Positions 45,412 to 53,775 of a stretch of 64,000 bases of DNA are shown piece by piece. The stretch spans positions 1 through 64,000 of the forward strand of contig CAZIWA010000012.1 of the NCBI GenBank assembly GCA_964542875.1, read 5' to 3'. The notes below the pieces were generated by a model, which saw nothing but the letters and a program-made list of their open reading frames with translations, had not been told where the DNA came from and made no database searches. The position numbers were made by a program, and so were the translations under genes. Source of the stretch: CAZGOM01 sp964542875 (lineage in GTDB: Bacteria; Planctomycetota; Phycisphaerae; Phycisphaerales; Phycisphaeraceae). The first letter of the stretch is position 1. Every line of letters begins with the position of its first letter.

Positions 45412-46314
45412 ATGAATCAACCCAGGCTTTTGATCATCGGCGGTTCCGGCTTTGTGTCGGGCACACTGGCGCGCCTGGCCGTGGAGACTGGCTGGGCTGT
45501 GTGGGCGGTAACGCGAGGCAAGCGCGAGGGCGTAAAAGGCGTCACTCCCCTGCTGGCGGACCGGAAAGACGCGTCAGCGCTCAAGGCTGCGCTGACAACC
45601 GCTGGAGTGACGTTTGACCTGGTGGTGGACTGCATCGCCTACGAACCCGCCGATGTGGCCATCGCGCTGGATGCGCTTAAGGGAATCGCCAGGCACTACG
45701 TGATGGTGTCGACAGACTTCGTGTACGACCCGGCCAAGCGCAAGTTCCCCCAAGGCGAAACCGATGCGGCGTACATGCAGGGTGCCGGCTACGGCGCCAA
45801 CAAACGGCTTTGTGAACTGGAATTGATGAGCAAGGCAGGCTCGCTGACATGGACGATTATTCGGCCCTGCCACATTTACGGACCGGGTTCGCTTCTGGGG
45901 TGCAATCCTCCTGATAACCGGGATGCGAAACTGATTGAAAAGATCAAGGCGGGCCAGACTTTGCCCCTGGTGGGCGCACATTACCTGCAGCAGCAGATTT
46001 TCGCGCCGGATTTGGCGAAGCTGCTGCTGAGCATACATGGCAACAAGAATGCGGTCGGACAGGTATTCAACGCCGCAGGGCCGGATTATGTGGAGTCTTA
46101 CGCCTATTACGAGGCCATCGGCAAAGCGCTTGGGCTGCCGGTGAAGTGGGATGACATCCATACACCGCCTTACCTGGCCGCCAACCCGGATAAAGCACCA
46201 TTCTTATGCCATCGGATTTACGACTTGACCCGGATGAAGGCCGCGGGCCTGGCGGCACCGAGCACACCGCTTGAGGCGGGGATCGCAGTGCATGTAAAGA
46301 GCCTGGGGGGCTGA
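45412..46314 (+). CDS. Atypical SDR, NAD(P)-dependent epimerase/dehydratase
   Basis: 300 aa from ATG 45412, five bases after GAAGG. The nucleotide site is LLIIGGSGFVSGTLARLA and the Tyr-Lys pair lies in YGANK (GAGYGANKRLCELELM). The upstream serine is in VMVSTDFVYD. It resembles the SDR at 26221-27210 in subfamily (GGxGxxS nucleotide site) but is only distantly similar. It diverges from the oligogalacturonate lyase-like gene with 51 bp between start codons, which suggests shared regulation and a role in sugar-acid or nucleotide-sugar conversion. The substrate is not known. Confidence 0.88.
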   Translation: MNQPRLLIIGGSGFVSGTLARLAVETGWAVWAVTRGKREGVKGVTPLLADRKDASALKAALTTAGVTFDLVVDCIAYEPADVAIALDALKGIARHYVMVSTDFVYDPAKRKFPQGETDAAYMQGAGYGANKRLCELELMSKAGSLTWTIIRPCHIYGPGSLLGCNPPDNRDAKLIEKIKAGQTLPLVGAHYLQQQIFAPDLAKLLLSIHGNKNAVGQVFNAAGPDYVESYAYYEAIGKALGLPVKWDDIHTPPYLAANPDKAPFLCHRIYDLTRMKAAGLAAPSTPLEAGIAVHVKSLGG

Positions 46315-46329
46315 GAACCGCCAAACGCA

Positions 46330-47199
46330 TTACCAGGATTCGTACAACGGCCCCCAAAGGGTGTTGAATGCATCATTGGTGTACGACACGGGGTAGAACC
46401 AGAGGCTGCTGGTGAGTTGGCCTTCGGGAAAAATACCAGCCATATAAACCTTTTCATGTTTGATGAATTGCACATGGCCATCGACATAGTTTGAGTTAAA
46501 CCCATACAGGTGGCGCTGCGGGGAAACGCTGTCGGGATCGCTGTAACCGGCAATCTGCATCGGCTGCGGATAGGCTGGCGTCATGGTGTAATTGGCAGGC
46601 CAGGTGTTGGCTGCGCTAAGCCGGTAGCCGGACTTGTAATTCTGGTGGGTCTCTGCAAAAAACAACCGGTTGGAAGCGCTGCGTAACTGCTCCGCGCGCA
46701 CGGTTTTGATGGTTGGGTTTGCCGGCCCGTTGTAGCGGGAGAGGACAAGATTCATCCCATAGGTGGCTTCGGTGTAGGGGTAGTCGCCGTTTCCACGCCA
46801 GGGACGGGGAGCCGCGGGACAGTAGGCGAAGCCTTGCTTTTTGGACAATGGAATGACGCTGGTGTTTGCCGATGGGTCAAGGAGCTCCCACACCTCCACG
46901 TTGTAATAGCTCATGTCGGCGTAGTTGTAGGAATAGTCGTAAGCGGTGTACGCGTTGCGGATGTTGACGCGAGCGGGATTTCGCCCGGCGGCGGGAGCGA
47001 GCCAGCCTTTGTAATCCGCGCTATATACCCCCGCACCCATGGAAGCGATCTGGCGCATGTTGCTGCCACACATGGCGACGCGCGCGTTATCCCGCGCGGA
47101 AACCAGCGATGGGAGCGTGAGGGAGACAAGCAGCGCGATAATGGCGATCACCACCAACAGCTCAATAAGCGTAAACGCCCTGTCTGCGATCTTTTGCAT
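46330..47199 (-). CDS. Type II secretion/type IV prepilin-like protein
   Basis: 289 aa. The N terminus MQKIADRAFTLIELLVVIAIIALL is a class III prepilin signal: cleavage would be before F9 or nearby, with the conserved E (position +5) in FTLIE. The segment SARDNARVAMCGSNMRQIASM follows, as in planctomycetal DUF1559-like pseudopilins. The globular part ends in FNSNYVDGHVQFIKHEKVYMAG, which carries the H-x-DG-like VDGHVQF motif of this group. Planctomycetes encode many such proteins singly; their function is unknown, presumably surface fibres or secretion. It converges on the SDR gene with a 15-bp gap. Confidence 0.92.
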   Translation of the reverse strand: MQKIADRAFTLIELLVVIAIIALLVSLTLPSLVSARDNARVAMCGSNMRQIASMGAGVYSADYKGWLAPAAGRNPARVNIRNAYTAYDYSYNYADMSYYNVEVWELLDPSANTSVIPLSKKQGFAYCPAAPRPWRGNGDYPYTEATYGMNLVLSRYNGPANPTIKTVRAEQLRSASNRLFFAETHQNYKSGYRLSAANTWPANYTMTPAYPQPMQIAGYSDPDSVSPQRHLYGFNSNYVDGHVQFIKHEKVYMAGIFPEGQLTSSLWFYPVSYTNDAFNTLWGPLYESW

Positions 47200-47252
47200 A
47201 AAGCCATTCCAGATGTGAAGTCAAAGCAAAATGAGAGGAGAAAGCGGCGATC

Positions 47253-47280
47253 ATCGTAATCGAATAGCAAGCGCATGCAA
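47253..47280 (-). promoter_or_regulatory. Candidate promoter of the prepilin-like gene
   Basis: On the minus strand TTGCAT (47280-47275), 16 bases, TACGAT (47258-47253), followed by a leader of about 45 bases. Confidence 0.4.
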
Positions 47281-47344
47281 TAGAAAGTGCGCCTATCGAG
47301 TTTAAATCACACACGCAGCAATGTCTGGCGCACACTTAGAAGGC

Positions 47345-47350
47345 TATAAT
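47345..47350 (+). promoter_or_regulatory. -10 box next to the TTG start of the short secA
   Basis: A perfect TATAAT ends eight bases before the TTG start codon. No Shine-Dalgarno and no good -35 box are present. Confidence 0.45.
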
Positions 47351-47358
47351 CAGCATCC

Positions 47359-49335
47359 TTGAGTAATGCATCCATCCAATCCGATCAGCGTCTCTGGCAT
47401 AGCCTGCGTATCCGCCGTCGGCAGCCGGAGCAATTACGTGGGCTGGATGCGACCGCCAACAAGTGGATCAACCGGATCAAACTCGCCCGGCGCGGGGTGA
47501 AATACCTTAACGCGCAGGCGGATTTGATCGTGGCGCAGGAAAAGGAATGGTCCGGCCTGCGCGAAGGCGAGCTGGACCTGAAGCTGATGGACCTGCGCGA
47601 TGCGTTTTCCGCACGCGAGGTGAAGGAAGACATGATCCGGACCGGTTTCGCCGCGATCCGTGAAGTGGCATTCCGGGAGACGGGCGAACGGCCGTACAAA
47701 GTGCAGATCATGGGCGCCCTGGGGCTGTACCTGGGGCAGATCGTGGAAATGGTGACCGGCGAAGGCAAAACGCTGACGGCAGCGGTGGCTGCCACCGCAT
47801 TGGGCTGGCGCCGAAAGCCGGTGCACGTGATCACCGTCAACGACTATCTGGCCGCCCGCGATGCCGAAGGCCGTTCCCCCATCTACCGGCGCGCCGGCCT
47901 TAAAGCGGTGTCGATCGTCGGGGAGACGCCCGAGCATGAACGCGCGTCCCTGTACCAGCAGAACGTGATCTACATCACGCAAAAAGAACTCGTAGCCGAC
48001 TGGCTGCGCGACCAACTGAAACTCGGCCGGATCATGAACCCGGTGAGCACGCGCTGGCGAACCGCCGGCCGGCAGGGCGCCGGGCAGATTCTGGTGCCTG
48101 GGCTTTTTTATGCCATCGTTGACGAGGCCGACGCGGTGCTGATCGACGAAGCGGTGACACCGCTGATCATCGCCCAGCCGCGTATGGTGGACCCGTCATC
48201 GACGATGTACAACCGTGCGCGCGAAATCGCGATGAAGCTGGAATTTCCCGAGCACTATGAAGTACAGTTGGCCAAGCGCAGATGCGAGCTATCCCCCGCC
48301 GGCCGGGAAAAAGTGACGGAGCTTTTGACCGAAAACGATCACGGCATCTGGAAAGCCGTACGCCGGCGCGAAGAGCTGGTGGAAAGCGCGCTGACCGCGG
48401 AACACTGCTACATCCACAAAGTGCAGTACCAGATCGTTGAAGACAAAATCGTCATCGTCGACGAATACACCGGGCGATTCATGCAGGACCGGCAATGGCA
48501 GCATGGACTGCATCAGGCCGTGGAGGCAAAACACAACCTCTCCGTGACCGCGGATCGCGATACCCTGGCCAGCCTCAGCTTTCAGCGGTTCTTTAAGCTC
48601 TACCCGCACCTGTGCGGAATGACGGGCACCGCAGCGGACGCAAGCTCGGAACTGGAAGAAACCTATGGGCTGCCGGTGCGGATCATCCCCACCCACAGGC
48701 CGATCCAGCGCAAGCAATTGCCGACGCAGATTTACGCCAACGACGCGCTTAAATGGGCCGCGGTGGTGAAGACAATCCAGGAACTCCACCTCGAAGGCAG
48801 ACCCGTGCTCGTGGGCACCCGGTCGATTGAAGCTTCGGAAACGCTCTCCGAGCGACTCTCAGCGGTGGCGCTGAGGCACCAGGTGCTTAACGCCATCCAT
48901 CACAAAGAAGAAGCGGACATCGTTTCCAAAGCGGGCCAGCCCGGGGCCATTACGGTGGCAACCAACATGGCCGGCCGCGGCACCGACATCAAGCTCGGGC
49001 CGGGCGTGAAGGAAATCGGTGGGCTGGCCGTGATCCTGACCGAACGGCACACCTCACGGCGTGTGGATCGCCAGCTCTTTGGGCGCGCCGGCCGGCAAGG
49101 CGACCCCGGCACGGCGCAGGTCATCATCTCATTGGAAGACGATCTGGTGGCGAAGTATTCGCCGATGCGGACGAAGGTGGTCCGGAAAGTGTTTCAGGGA
49201 AACACCAAGCCCCTGGCAAAACCGCTGGAAAAACTGTTTGACCGGGCGCAAAAAGCCGCGCAGAACGTGGCGTTCAAGAGCCGTGCGCAGGTGCTTAAGC
49301 AGGATGAGGAACTCGATCGTACGCTGCCCAGGTGA
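47359..49335 (+). CDS. Short SecA-like translocase ATPase lacking the C-terminal domains
   Basis: 658 aa against about 850-950 for housekeeping SecA. The start is TTG 47359; there is no ATG before the conserved region. Walker A is TGEGKT (residues 133-138), Walker B/DEAD DEADAVLIDEA (255-265), followed by VTPLIIAQP. The NBD2 motifs NMAGRGTDIKLG and LFGRAGRQGDPG are intact. The chain ends within the helical scaffold (LFDRAQKAAQNVAFKSRAQ), so the helical wing, IRA1 and the zinc-binding tail are missing. It may be an accessory SecA2-type motor for a special substrate set. No accessory SecY or glycosylation genes adjoin it. A prepilin-like gene lies divergently upstream. Confidence 0.9.
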   Translation: MSNASIQSDQRLWHSLRIRRRQPEQLRGLDATANKWINRIKLARRGVKYLNAQADLIVAQEKEWSGLREGELDLKLMDLRDAFSAREVKEDMIRTGFAAIREVAFRETGERPYKVQIMGALGLYLGQIVEMVTGEGKTLTAAVAATALGWRRKPVHVITVNDYLAARDAEGRSPIYRRAGLKAVSIVGETPEHERASLYQQNVIYITQKELVADWLRDQLKLGRIMNPVSTRWRTAGRQGAGQILVPGLFYAIVDEADAVLIDEAVTPLIIAQPRMVDPSSTMYNRAREIAMKLEFPEHYEVQLAKRRCELSPAGREKVTELLTENDHGIWKAVRRREELVESALTAEHCYIHKVQYQIVEDKIVIVDEYTGRFMQDRQWQHGLHQAVEAKHNLSVTADRDTLASLSFQRFFKLYPHLCGMTGTAADASSELEETYGLPVRIIPTHRPIQRKQLPTQIYANDALKWAAVVKTIQELHLEGRPVLVGTRSIEASETLSERLSAVALRHQVLNAIHHKEEADIVSKAGQPGAITVATNMAGRGTDIKLGPGVKEIGGLAVILTERHTSRRVDRQLFGRAGRQGDPGTAQVIISLEDDLVAKYSPMRTKVVRKVFQGNTKPLAKPLEKLFDRAQKAAQNVAFKSRAQVLKQDEELDRTLPR

Positions 49336-49392
49336 TGTGGAATTGATGGGCATTTGGTCTGAATCCGGTCGCCACCTTGCAATGAGCCGCCC

Positions 49393-49398
49393 TATAAT
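49393..49398 (+). promoter_or_regulatory. -10 box close to the Minf_1886 gene start
   Basis: A perfect TATAAT ends nine bases before the ATG at 49408. Only a weak GAGAAAG lies between them, overlapping the expected transcription start. Confidence 0.45.
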
Positions 49399-49407
49399 GA
49401 GAAAGCG

Positions 49408-49815
49408 ATGAAGGGCGACTACCTCTCCATGTTGATTCCGGTGGCACGTAAGACGAAATACCCGCCTGATGCGTTTTGCTTTGTGAAGCGCGGGCTGGAC
49501 TTCACCGTGCGCAGAATCCACGGATCAACGCCGGAGGATGAAGCCTCACACCTGCACGTAAGCTGCAAGCAATTGTGCCTTGGCCTGCGTGATTACGGCC
49601 TGGAGCAATACGGCCTACTGGCGCTGACCGTGCTGAAGCGGTGGAACATCACCAAGTGCGACGATTTCGGAAACATTGTTTTCGCCATGGTGGATGCGGA
49701 GCTGATCCGGAAAACCGATGAAGATACGCTCAAGGACTTCCAGGGCGTGTTTGAATTCGAAGACGCGTTTGCGTGCGAAATCGCGCTGGATTCACTCGGC
49801 AAAGTGGATGAATAA
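49408..49815 (+). CDS. Minf_1886/Plancto_Ver family conserved hypothetical protein
   Basis: 135 aa. It matches a small family conserved in Planctomycetes and Verrucomicrobia (Minf_1886; TIGR04138 as I recall): YPPDAFCFVKRGLDFTV, HVSCKQLCLGLRDYGLEQYG, LALTVLKRWNITKCDDFGNIVFAMVDAELI and FEDAFACEIALDSL are the conserved blocks. The function is unknown. It is soluble and helical by appearance. It starts 72 bp after the short secA and precedes tRNA-Glu by 73 bp. The family is a useful phylum marker for this window. Confidence 0.93.
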   Translation: MKGDYLSMLIPVARKTKYPPDAFCFVKRGLDFTVRRIHGSTPEDEASHLHVSCKQLCLGLRDYGLEQYGLLALTVLKRWNITKCDDFGNIVFAMVDAELIRKTDEDTLKDFQGVFEFEDAFACEIALDSLGKVDE

Positions 49816-49846
49816 ACATTTGGGCTCTTGAGCATTACCCACAGGG

Positions 49847-49874
49847 TTGCCAAGGCAAAAATGCGCGTTATAAT
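49847..49874 (+). promoter_or_regulatory. Promoter of tRNA-Glu
   Basis: TTGCCA (49847-49852), 16 bases and a perfect TATAAT (49869-49874), 14 bases before the mature 5' end. Confidence 0.7.
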
Positions 49875-49888
49875 GGCTCGCTCGAATT

Positions 49889-49961
49889 GGCCCCGTCGTC
49901 TAGCGGCCTAGGACACCGCCCTTTCACGGCGGACACACGGGTTCAAATCCCGTCGGGGTCA
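49889..49961 (+). tRNA. tRNA-Glu (TTC)
   Basis: 73 bases. The acceptor GGCCCCG pairs with CGGGGTC (one G-U). The anticodon stem CCGCC/GGCGG encloses loop CTTTCAC with anticodon TTC. The T arm contains GGTTCAAATCC, and the discriminator base is A. CCA is not encoded. Confidence 0.97.
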
Positions 49962-49971
49962 CTTCAACACC

Positions 49972-50002
49972 CAACCCGGTTTACGCCGGGTTGTTGTGTT
50001 TT
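49972..50002 (+). terminator. Terminator after tRNA-Glu
   Basis: CAACCCGG, loop TTTACG, CCGGGTTG forms an 8-bp stem 10 bases after the tRNA, followed by the T-rich TTGTGTTTTA. Confidence 0.75.
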
Positions 50003-50071
50003 ATGGGGTTGAGCGGGGTTGAACATCGTCTGGCACATTGCAAGTTGAAGATCGAACTTCTCCCAGCGGAA

Positions 50072-52069
50072 TTATTCGTTAGCCATCTTCATCGGACGCA
50101 CATCCTCGACGGATTTAGTCCGGCCTTCCAGGGCCATATCGCCCGACCAACCCCACATCAGAATGATCTTTCCGTCTTCGATCTTTTCGATCCGGCGTGC
50201 GTACCAACTGGAGCTCGACGGATTGGGAGACATTCGCGCATAAACCCATTCACCCGGCTTGTACAAACTGGCGGCTTTGGTGCGCAAAGAGTGCGTGGTG
50301 GTTAATTGCTTAAAATCTTTGACGTCTTCACTGTTGTCGTTTTTGTATCTGATGACGACGTTGTCGCCATCGACGCGAACCACCCTCGCCTCGCTGGGTG
50401 CGGCGCCTGGATTTCTGGAAGTGAATACAAGCAGGCCGGGAATGTAGTCCGAAACCTGTTTGCGTCGCTCGGGGGATGAAACGGTCGTCACGGCCGGTTG
50501 CTGCCCCTGACCGCCGGGCACGGGAGGCCGAACGGAGGATGCTTCTTTAACCCGCTGCATGAACAGCTCGCGCTTCATGCGAACTTGCGAGGGAGCGCGC
50601 GACAACTCAGACCCAGTACCGTCGAGAGGATAAAGAATGATTCGGCCCGTTTCGGTGCGTTTGACCTTCGCCGGCACCCACTGGCCGTCGGATGTCAACG
50701 TCTGGACGGGGTCCTCATTTCGATAGTGGTAAAACGCAACGACGGCAAAATCAGGATTGGGCGATGTCGGGCCTGTGGGCGCCTGCGGCTGCACTTCGGC
50801 ACGCGCCTGTCCGCCGCTGGCGGCACGGATCTCGCCGACTTTAGCCGGCACACGAACGCCGATCATGTTGACGTCGACAAAAACGTTGTCGTCCTGGGCT
50901 GAGACGACCTGCCCCTGTGACCATCGACCCCGGAAAATAATGTCCACCTGTTCGCCGACAGCGTATGCAGACAAGGGTTTTGCCGCGGCAACCCTCGATG
51001 TGCTGACGGGGATGTCGGTGGCGCTGGGCCGGGTGCGTTCCTGGAACGGGCCCCAGGCGCTCAAACGGATCTGATCGGGAGCGAAAGATTCATCGGGCTT
51101 GAGCTGGGCATGCCAGCGGATGACGACGCGGTCGCCGTCGGCACCGACGACCCGGGCCTTGGAAAATGGCGAGCTTCCCACCACCACAACCTCTTCGCCG
51201 GGAATGAAGTCGCTGGCCTTGAGATTGATAGGCGCTTTTTCCGGCGGAGTGGTTCGGCTGCTGTAGCGGGGATCAGACTTGTAGTTCCACGGCCGGACCG
51301 TGCTTGGCGAGTTGGAGGCGTCGGACTGGAGTTCATCGAAGTAACGCGTGATGATGGCCTGGGGCGTTACGCTGACGATCGCTGCGGTGCGCCATGCCTT
51401 GAATTTGGCGTCATAGACCTCAACCCAATCGCCGGATTGATATTCGCCGCTTGCCTTGGATGCCGTGCCTGCGGCGATGGCACCGGAGGCGCTGGGGCCT
51501 GTAGCCGCGCGTGCGCGAATCTGTGAAATGCTGCATTCCTCATCGGAAAAAGAGGAATCGGCAAACCGGACAAGAATCATCGGCCGGCGGACATCAACAA
51601 TGCTCGCCTCACGCCACTGCCCACGGACATTGGCATAAATGGGAAGGTCCGGCTGGCACTGATCGAGCGTGAGCCACGCACCAAGCTTGGACTCAATACC
51701 ACCGGCCGCGGAACCGGCGCCCGACGCGGTGGAGCCTGACATCACATAGGTGGCGGCGCCACCGGGCGTAGGGGTCACCGGCGCAGGCGCCGGACCAAGA
51801 GCGCTGGAAAAATTGGATCCCGCGGGAGGCATTGTGGCCGGGAGAGCCGATGAAGCAGTGTTGTCTTGATCTGTTGCCCGCTGACGCTGGGCAAGCATGA
51901 CGGCGGCGTGCGTCCGAACGACGCGGGTCTGTTCCACCGTGCCATTGATGTGCAGAGTAAGGTTCACGGTCACAACGACCATGGCCACCGCGGCAACGCC
52001 CATCCAGGCGTATTCAAGCGAACGCAGAAGCTGCGCTTGGGAAAGTGGTGGTGAATAGCTCTTAGACAT
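50072..52069 (-). CDS. Membrane-anchored protein with multiple SH3/Tudor-like modules (paralog A)
   Basis: 665 aa from ATG 52069, seven bases after GGGAG. A single helix (about residues 21-42, AWMGVAAVAMVVVTVNLTLHI) anchors it. Residues about 120-180 carry CQPDLPIYANVRGQWREASIVDVRRPMILVRFADSSFSDEECSISQIRAR. At least five further modules of similar pattern follow ('P-G-[DE]-x-V ... W-x-x-A-x-I ... I-x-x-R-Y/W'), for example SGDWVEVYDAKFKAWRTAAI, PGEEVVVVGSSPFSKARVV, VGEQVDIIFRGRWSQGQVV and PGEWVYARMSPNPSSSSWYARRI. This looks like repeated SH3-barrel/Tudor/Agenet domains. I do not recognise a named family. The neighbouring gene is a clear tandem duplicate. Function unknown; binding of a peptide or nucleic acid ligand is only a guess. 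Confidence 0.82.
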   Translation of the reverse strand: MSKSYSPPLSQAQLLRSLEYAWMGVAAVAMVVVTVNLTLHINGTVEQTRVVRTHAAVMLAQRQRATDQDNTASSALPATMPPAGSNFSSALGPAPAPVTPTPGGAATYVMSGSTASGAGSAAGGIESKLGAWLTLDQCQPDLPIYANVRGQWREASIVDVRRPMILVRFADSSFSDEECSISQIRARAATGPSASGAIAAGTASKASGEYQSGDWVEVYDAKFKAWRTAAIVSVTPQAIITRYFDELQSDASNSPSTVRPWNYKSDPRYSSRTTPPEKAPINLKASDFIPGEEVVVVGSSPFSKARVVGADGDRVVIRWHAQLKPDESFAPDQIRLSAWGPFQERTRPSATDIPVSTSRVAAAKPLSAYAVGEQVDIIFRGRWSQGQVVSAQDDNVFVDVNMIGVRVPAKVGEIRAASGGQARAEVQPQAPTGPTSPNPDFAVVAFYHYRNEDPVQTLTSDGQWVPAKVKRTETGRIILYPLDGTGSELSRAPSQVRMKRELFMQRVKEASSVRPPVPGGQGQQPAVTTVSSPERRKQVSDYIPGLLVFTSRNPGAAPSEARVVRVDGDNVVIRYKNDNSEDVKDFKQLTTTHSLRTKAASLYKPGEWVYARMSPNPSSSSWYARRIEKIEDGKIILMWGWSGDMALEGRTKSVEDVRPMKMANE

Positions 52070-52211
52070 GGGCCGACTCCCCGAAGGAAAAATCACAACA
52101 CACCCAACAGGATACCTGAAATAGCCGTTCAAGCCCTGAATTGCCATCCCGACGCCTTCTACTGGTCATCGTTGGATGCCGCAGGCAGCGGCTGACGCCT
52201 TCATCTTCACT

Positions 52212-53711
52212 TCATTTGCCATTGTCCATACTTAAAGCACGAACCTCATATATGGACAAGGTCCGCTCCTCAAGTGAACTATCATCGTCTTCTCCCCATT
52301 GCATGATGATTTTGTCGCCTTCTACCTTTTGCACTCTGCACAGGGCCCAGGAATTGAATATCCCCCGCTGTTGATTCGCGTAAACCAGTTGGTCCGGCTT
52401 GTATTCATCAGCGGGGCGAACCTGGTAGGAAAATTCCGGCCAGACTTTCTCGATCGGAAGAGTTTCTTCCGTGCCATCGGTCTTATAACGAATGGTGACA
52501 AACGACCCATCAATACCCACCACGACCGCCATCAACCGGGATGAATTGACCTTTCGGGTGCCTGTGATCAGCATTCCGGGAATAAGGTCCGTCAGGCGTG
52601 GATACCGTTCAGGGTTGGTTTCGCGTGTGTAGGCCTTGCGCGGCGGCCGGGGGGATTGCCGATAGGCTGCCTGGCGCGCCTGCAACAATTCCCAGCCGCG
52701 CGTACTGGCTTGATCGTAAGTCATTCGAACCTGGAGAAAACCCAGAGGCACACTGGAATCAGGACTCTCGGTCAAGGCACAAACGATATGAGAACCCACG
52801 ACCCGTTTAACCGTGGCAGGCTTCCATGCGCCATTCTGGGTGACGACCTCAACAGCGTCTTGAGCCCGGTAAAACCTTGTCGGCATGGAGACCCAACCCG
52901 TTCGCGACGGCAGCGGAGACTTCGTCCTTGTCATCGCAGCAGGGACATCGGAGGCAGATGTAAGCCGCGCAGAAGTCGCTGTTTCACCTGGCGCCGGGGT
53001 TGGGGTTGCGGGCGCAGGAGAAGTGGAACCGCCAGCAATGGCTGCCGGAGGCACAGGAGGCGTGGGAGCCAAGCTGGCGGTGCCGGGCGAAGACGGGCCC
53101 GGAGGCTTACCTGCGCCCGAGCGCGCGCGAAGCTGCGAGATGCTGCATTCCTCATCCGAAAAAGACGAATCGACAAACCGGACCATCACCACCGACTGAC
53201 GCACATCCACAATGGTGCCTTCACGCCATTGCCCACGGACATTGGCGTAGATCGGCAGGTCCGGCTGGCATTGCTGACGGTTGAGCCATGGGCCGAGCTT
53301 GGCCTCAATGCCGGCATTGGCCCCGGCCACGGATGTTGAGCCGGAAATGACATGGGTGGCCGCGGCCGGCGCAGGAGCGCTTGGCCGCACGGACGACTCT
53401 GGGATGGAAGCGGGGGCTGAAGGCTGACCGGGATTCGGGGGATTCACCGAACCCGGGCGCATGTCTTGAAGCCCTGCCGCCGAGGCCATGGGGCGGGCTG
53501 GAACAGGTTCCTCATTGAGCCGATTCTGCATGCGCGCCAAGGCCTGGTCGCGCGAACGGCTGGTACGCACCTGCTCCACCGAAGTGCTGACAAAGGAGGT
53601 GAAATAAACAGTGAGAATGATTGTGGAAACCGTCGCCGTGCCGATCCAGATACGTTCAAGCGTGCGCAGAAACCGCGCTTGAGGCAAAGGTGGCGAAGAT
53701 AGTCTGGACAT
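52212..53711 (-). CDS. Membrane-anchored protein with SH3/Tudor-like modules (paralog B)
   Basis: 499 aa from ATG 53711, six bases after GGGGAG; the leader TTCGGGGAGTC is shared with paralog A. The N terminus (SPPLPQARFLRTLERIWIG) and single helix (about 20-42) align with paralog A. The module CQPDLPIYANVRGQWREGTIVDVRQSVVMVRFVDSSFSDEECSISQLRAR is nearly identical to that of A. A Pro/Ala/Thr-rich linker of about 80 residues then leads to three further modules (RAQDAVEVVTQNGAWKPATVK, PGMLITGTRKVNSSRLMAVV, PDQLVYANQQRGIFNSWALC). It precedes paralog A by 142 bp on the same strand. No known family. The duplication with strong conservation of one module points to selection on that module. Confidence 0.82.
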   Translation of the reverse strand: MSRLSSPPLPQARFLRTLERIWIGTATVSTIILTVYFTSFVSTSVEQVRTSRSRDQALARMQNRLNEEPVPARPMASAAGLQDMRPGSVNPPNPGQPSAPASIPESSVRPSAPAPAAATHVISGSTSVAGANAGIEAKLGPWLNRQQCQPDLPIYANVRGQWREGTIVDVRQSVVMVRFVDSSFSDEECSISQLRARSGAGKPPGPSSPGTASLAPTPPVPPAAIAGGSTSPAPATPTPAPGETATSARLTSASDVPAAMTRTKSPLPSRTGWVSMPTRFYRAQDAVEVVTQNGAWKPATVKRVVGSHIVCALTESPDSSVPLGFLQVRMTYDQASTRGWELLQARQAAYRQSPRPPRKAYTRETNPERYPRLTDLIPGMLITGTRKVNSSRLMAVVVGIDGSFVTIRYKTDGTEETLPIEKVWPEFSYQVRPADEYKPDQLVYANQQRGIFNSWALCRVQKVEGDKIIMQWGEDDDSSLEERTLSIYEVRALSMDNGK

Positions 53712-53775
53712 GCGTGACTCCCCGAATTTCAAACTTCACGTAAGAAAACCTACCTCAACCGGCACCGCAAAAGAA

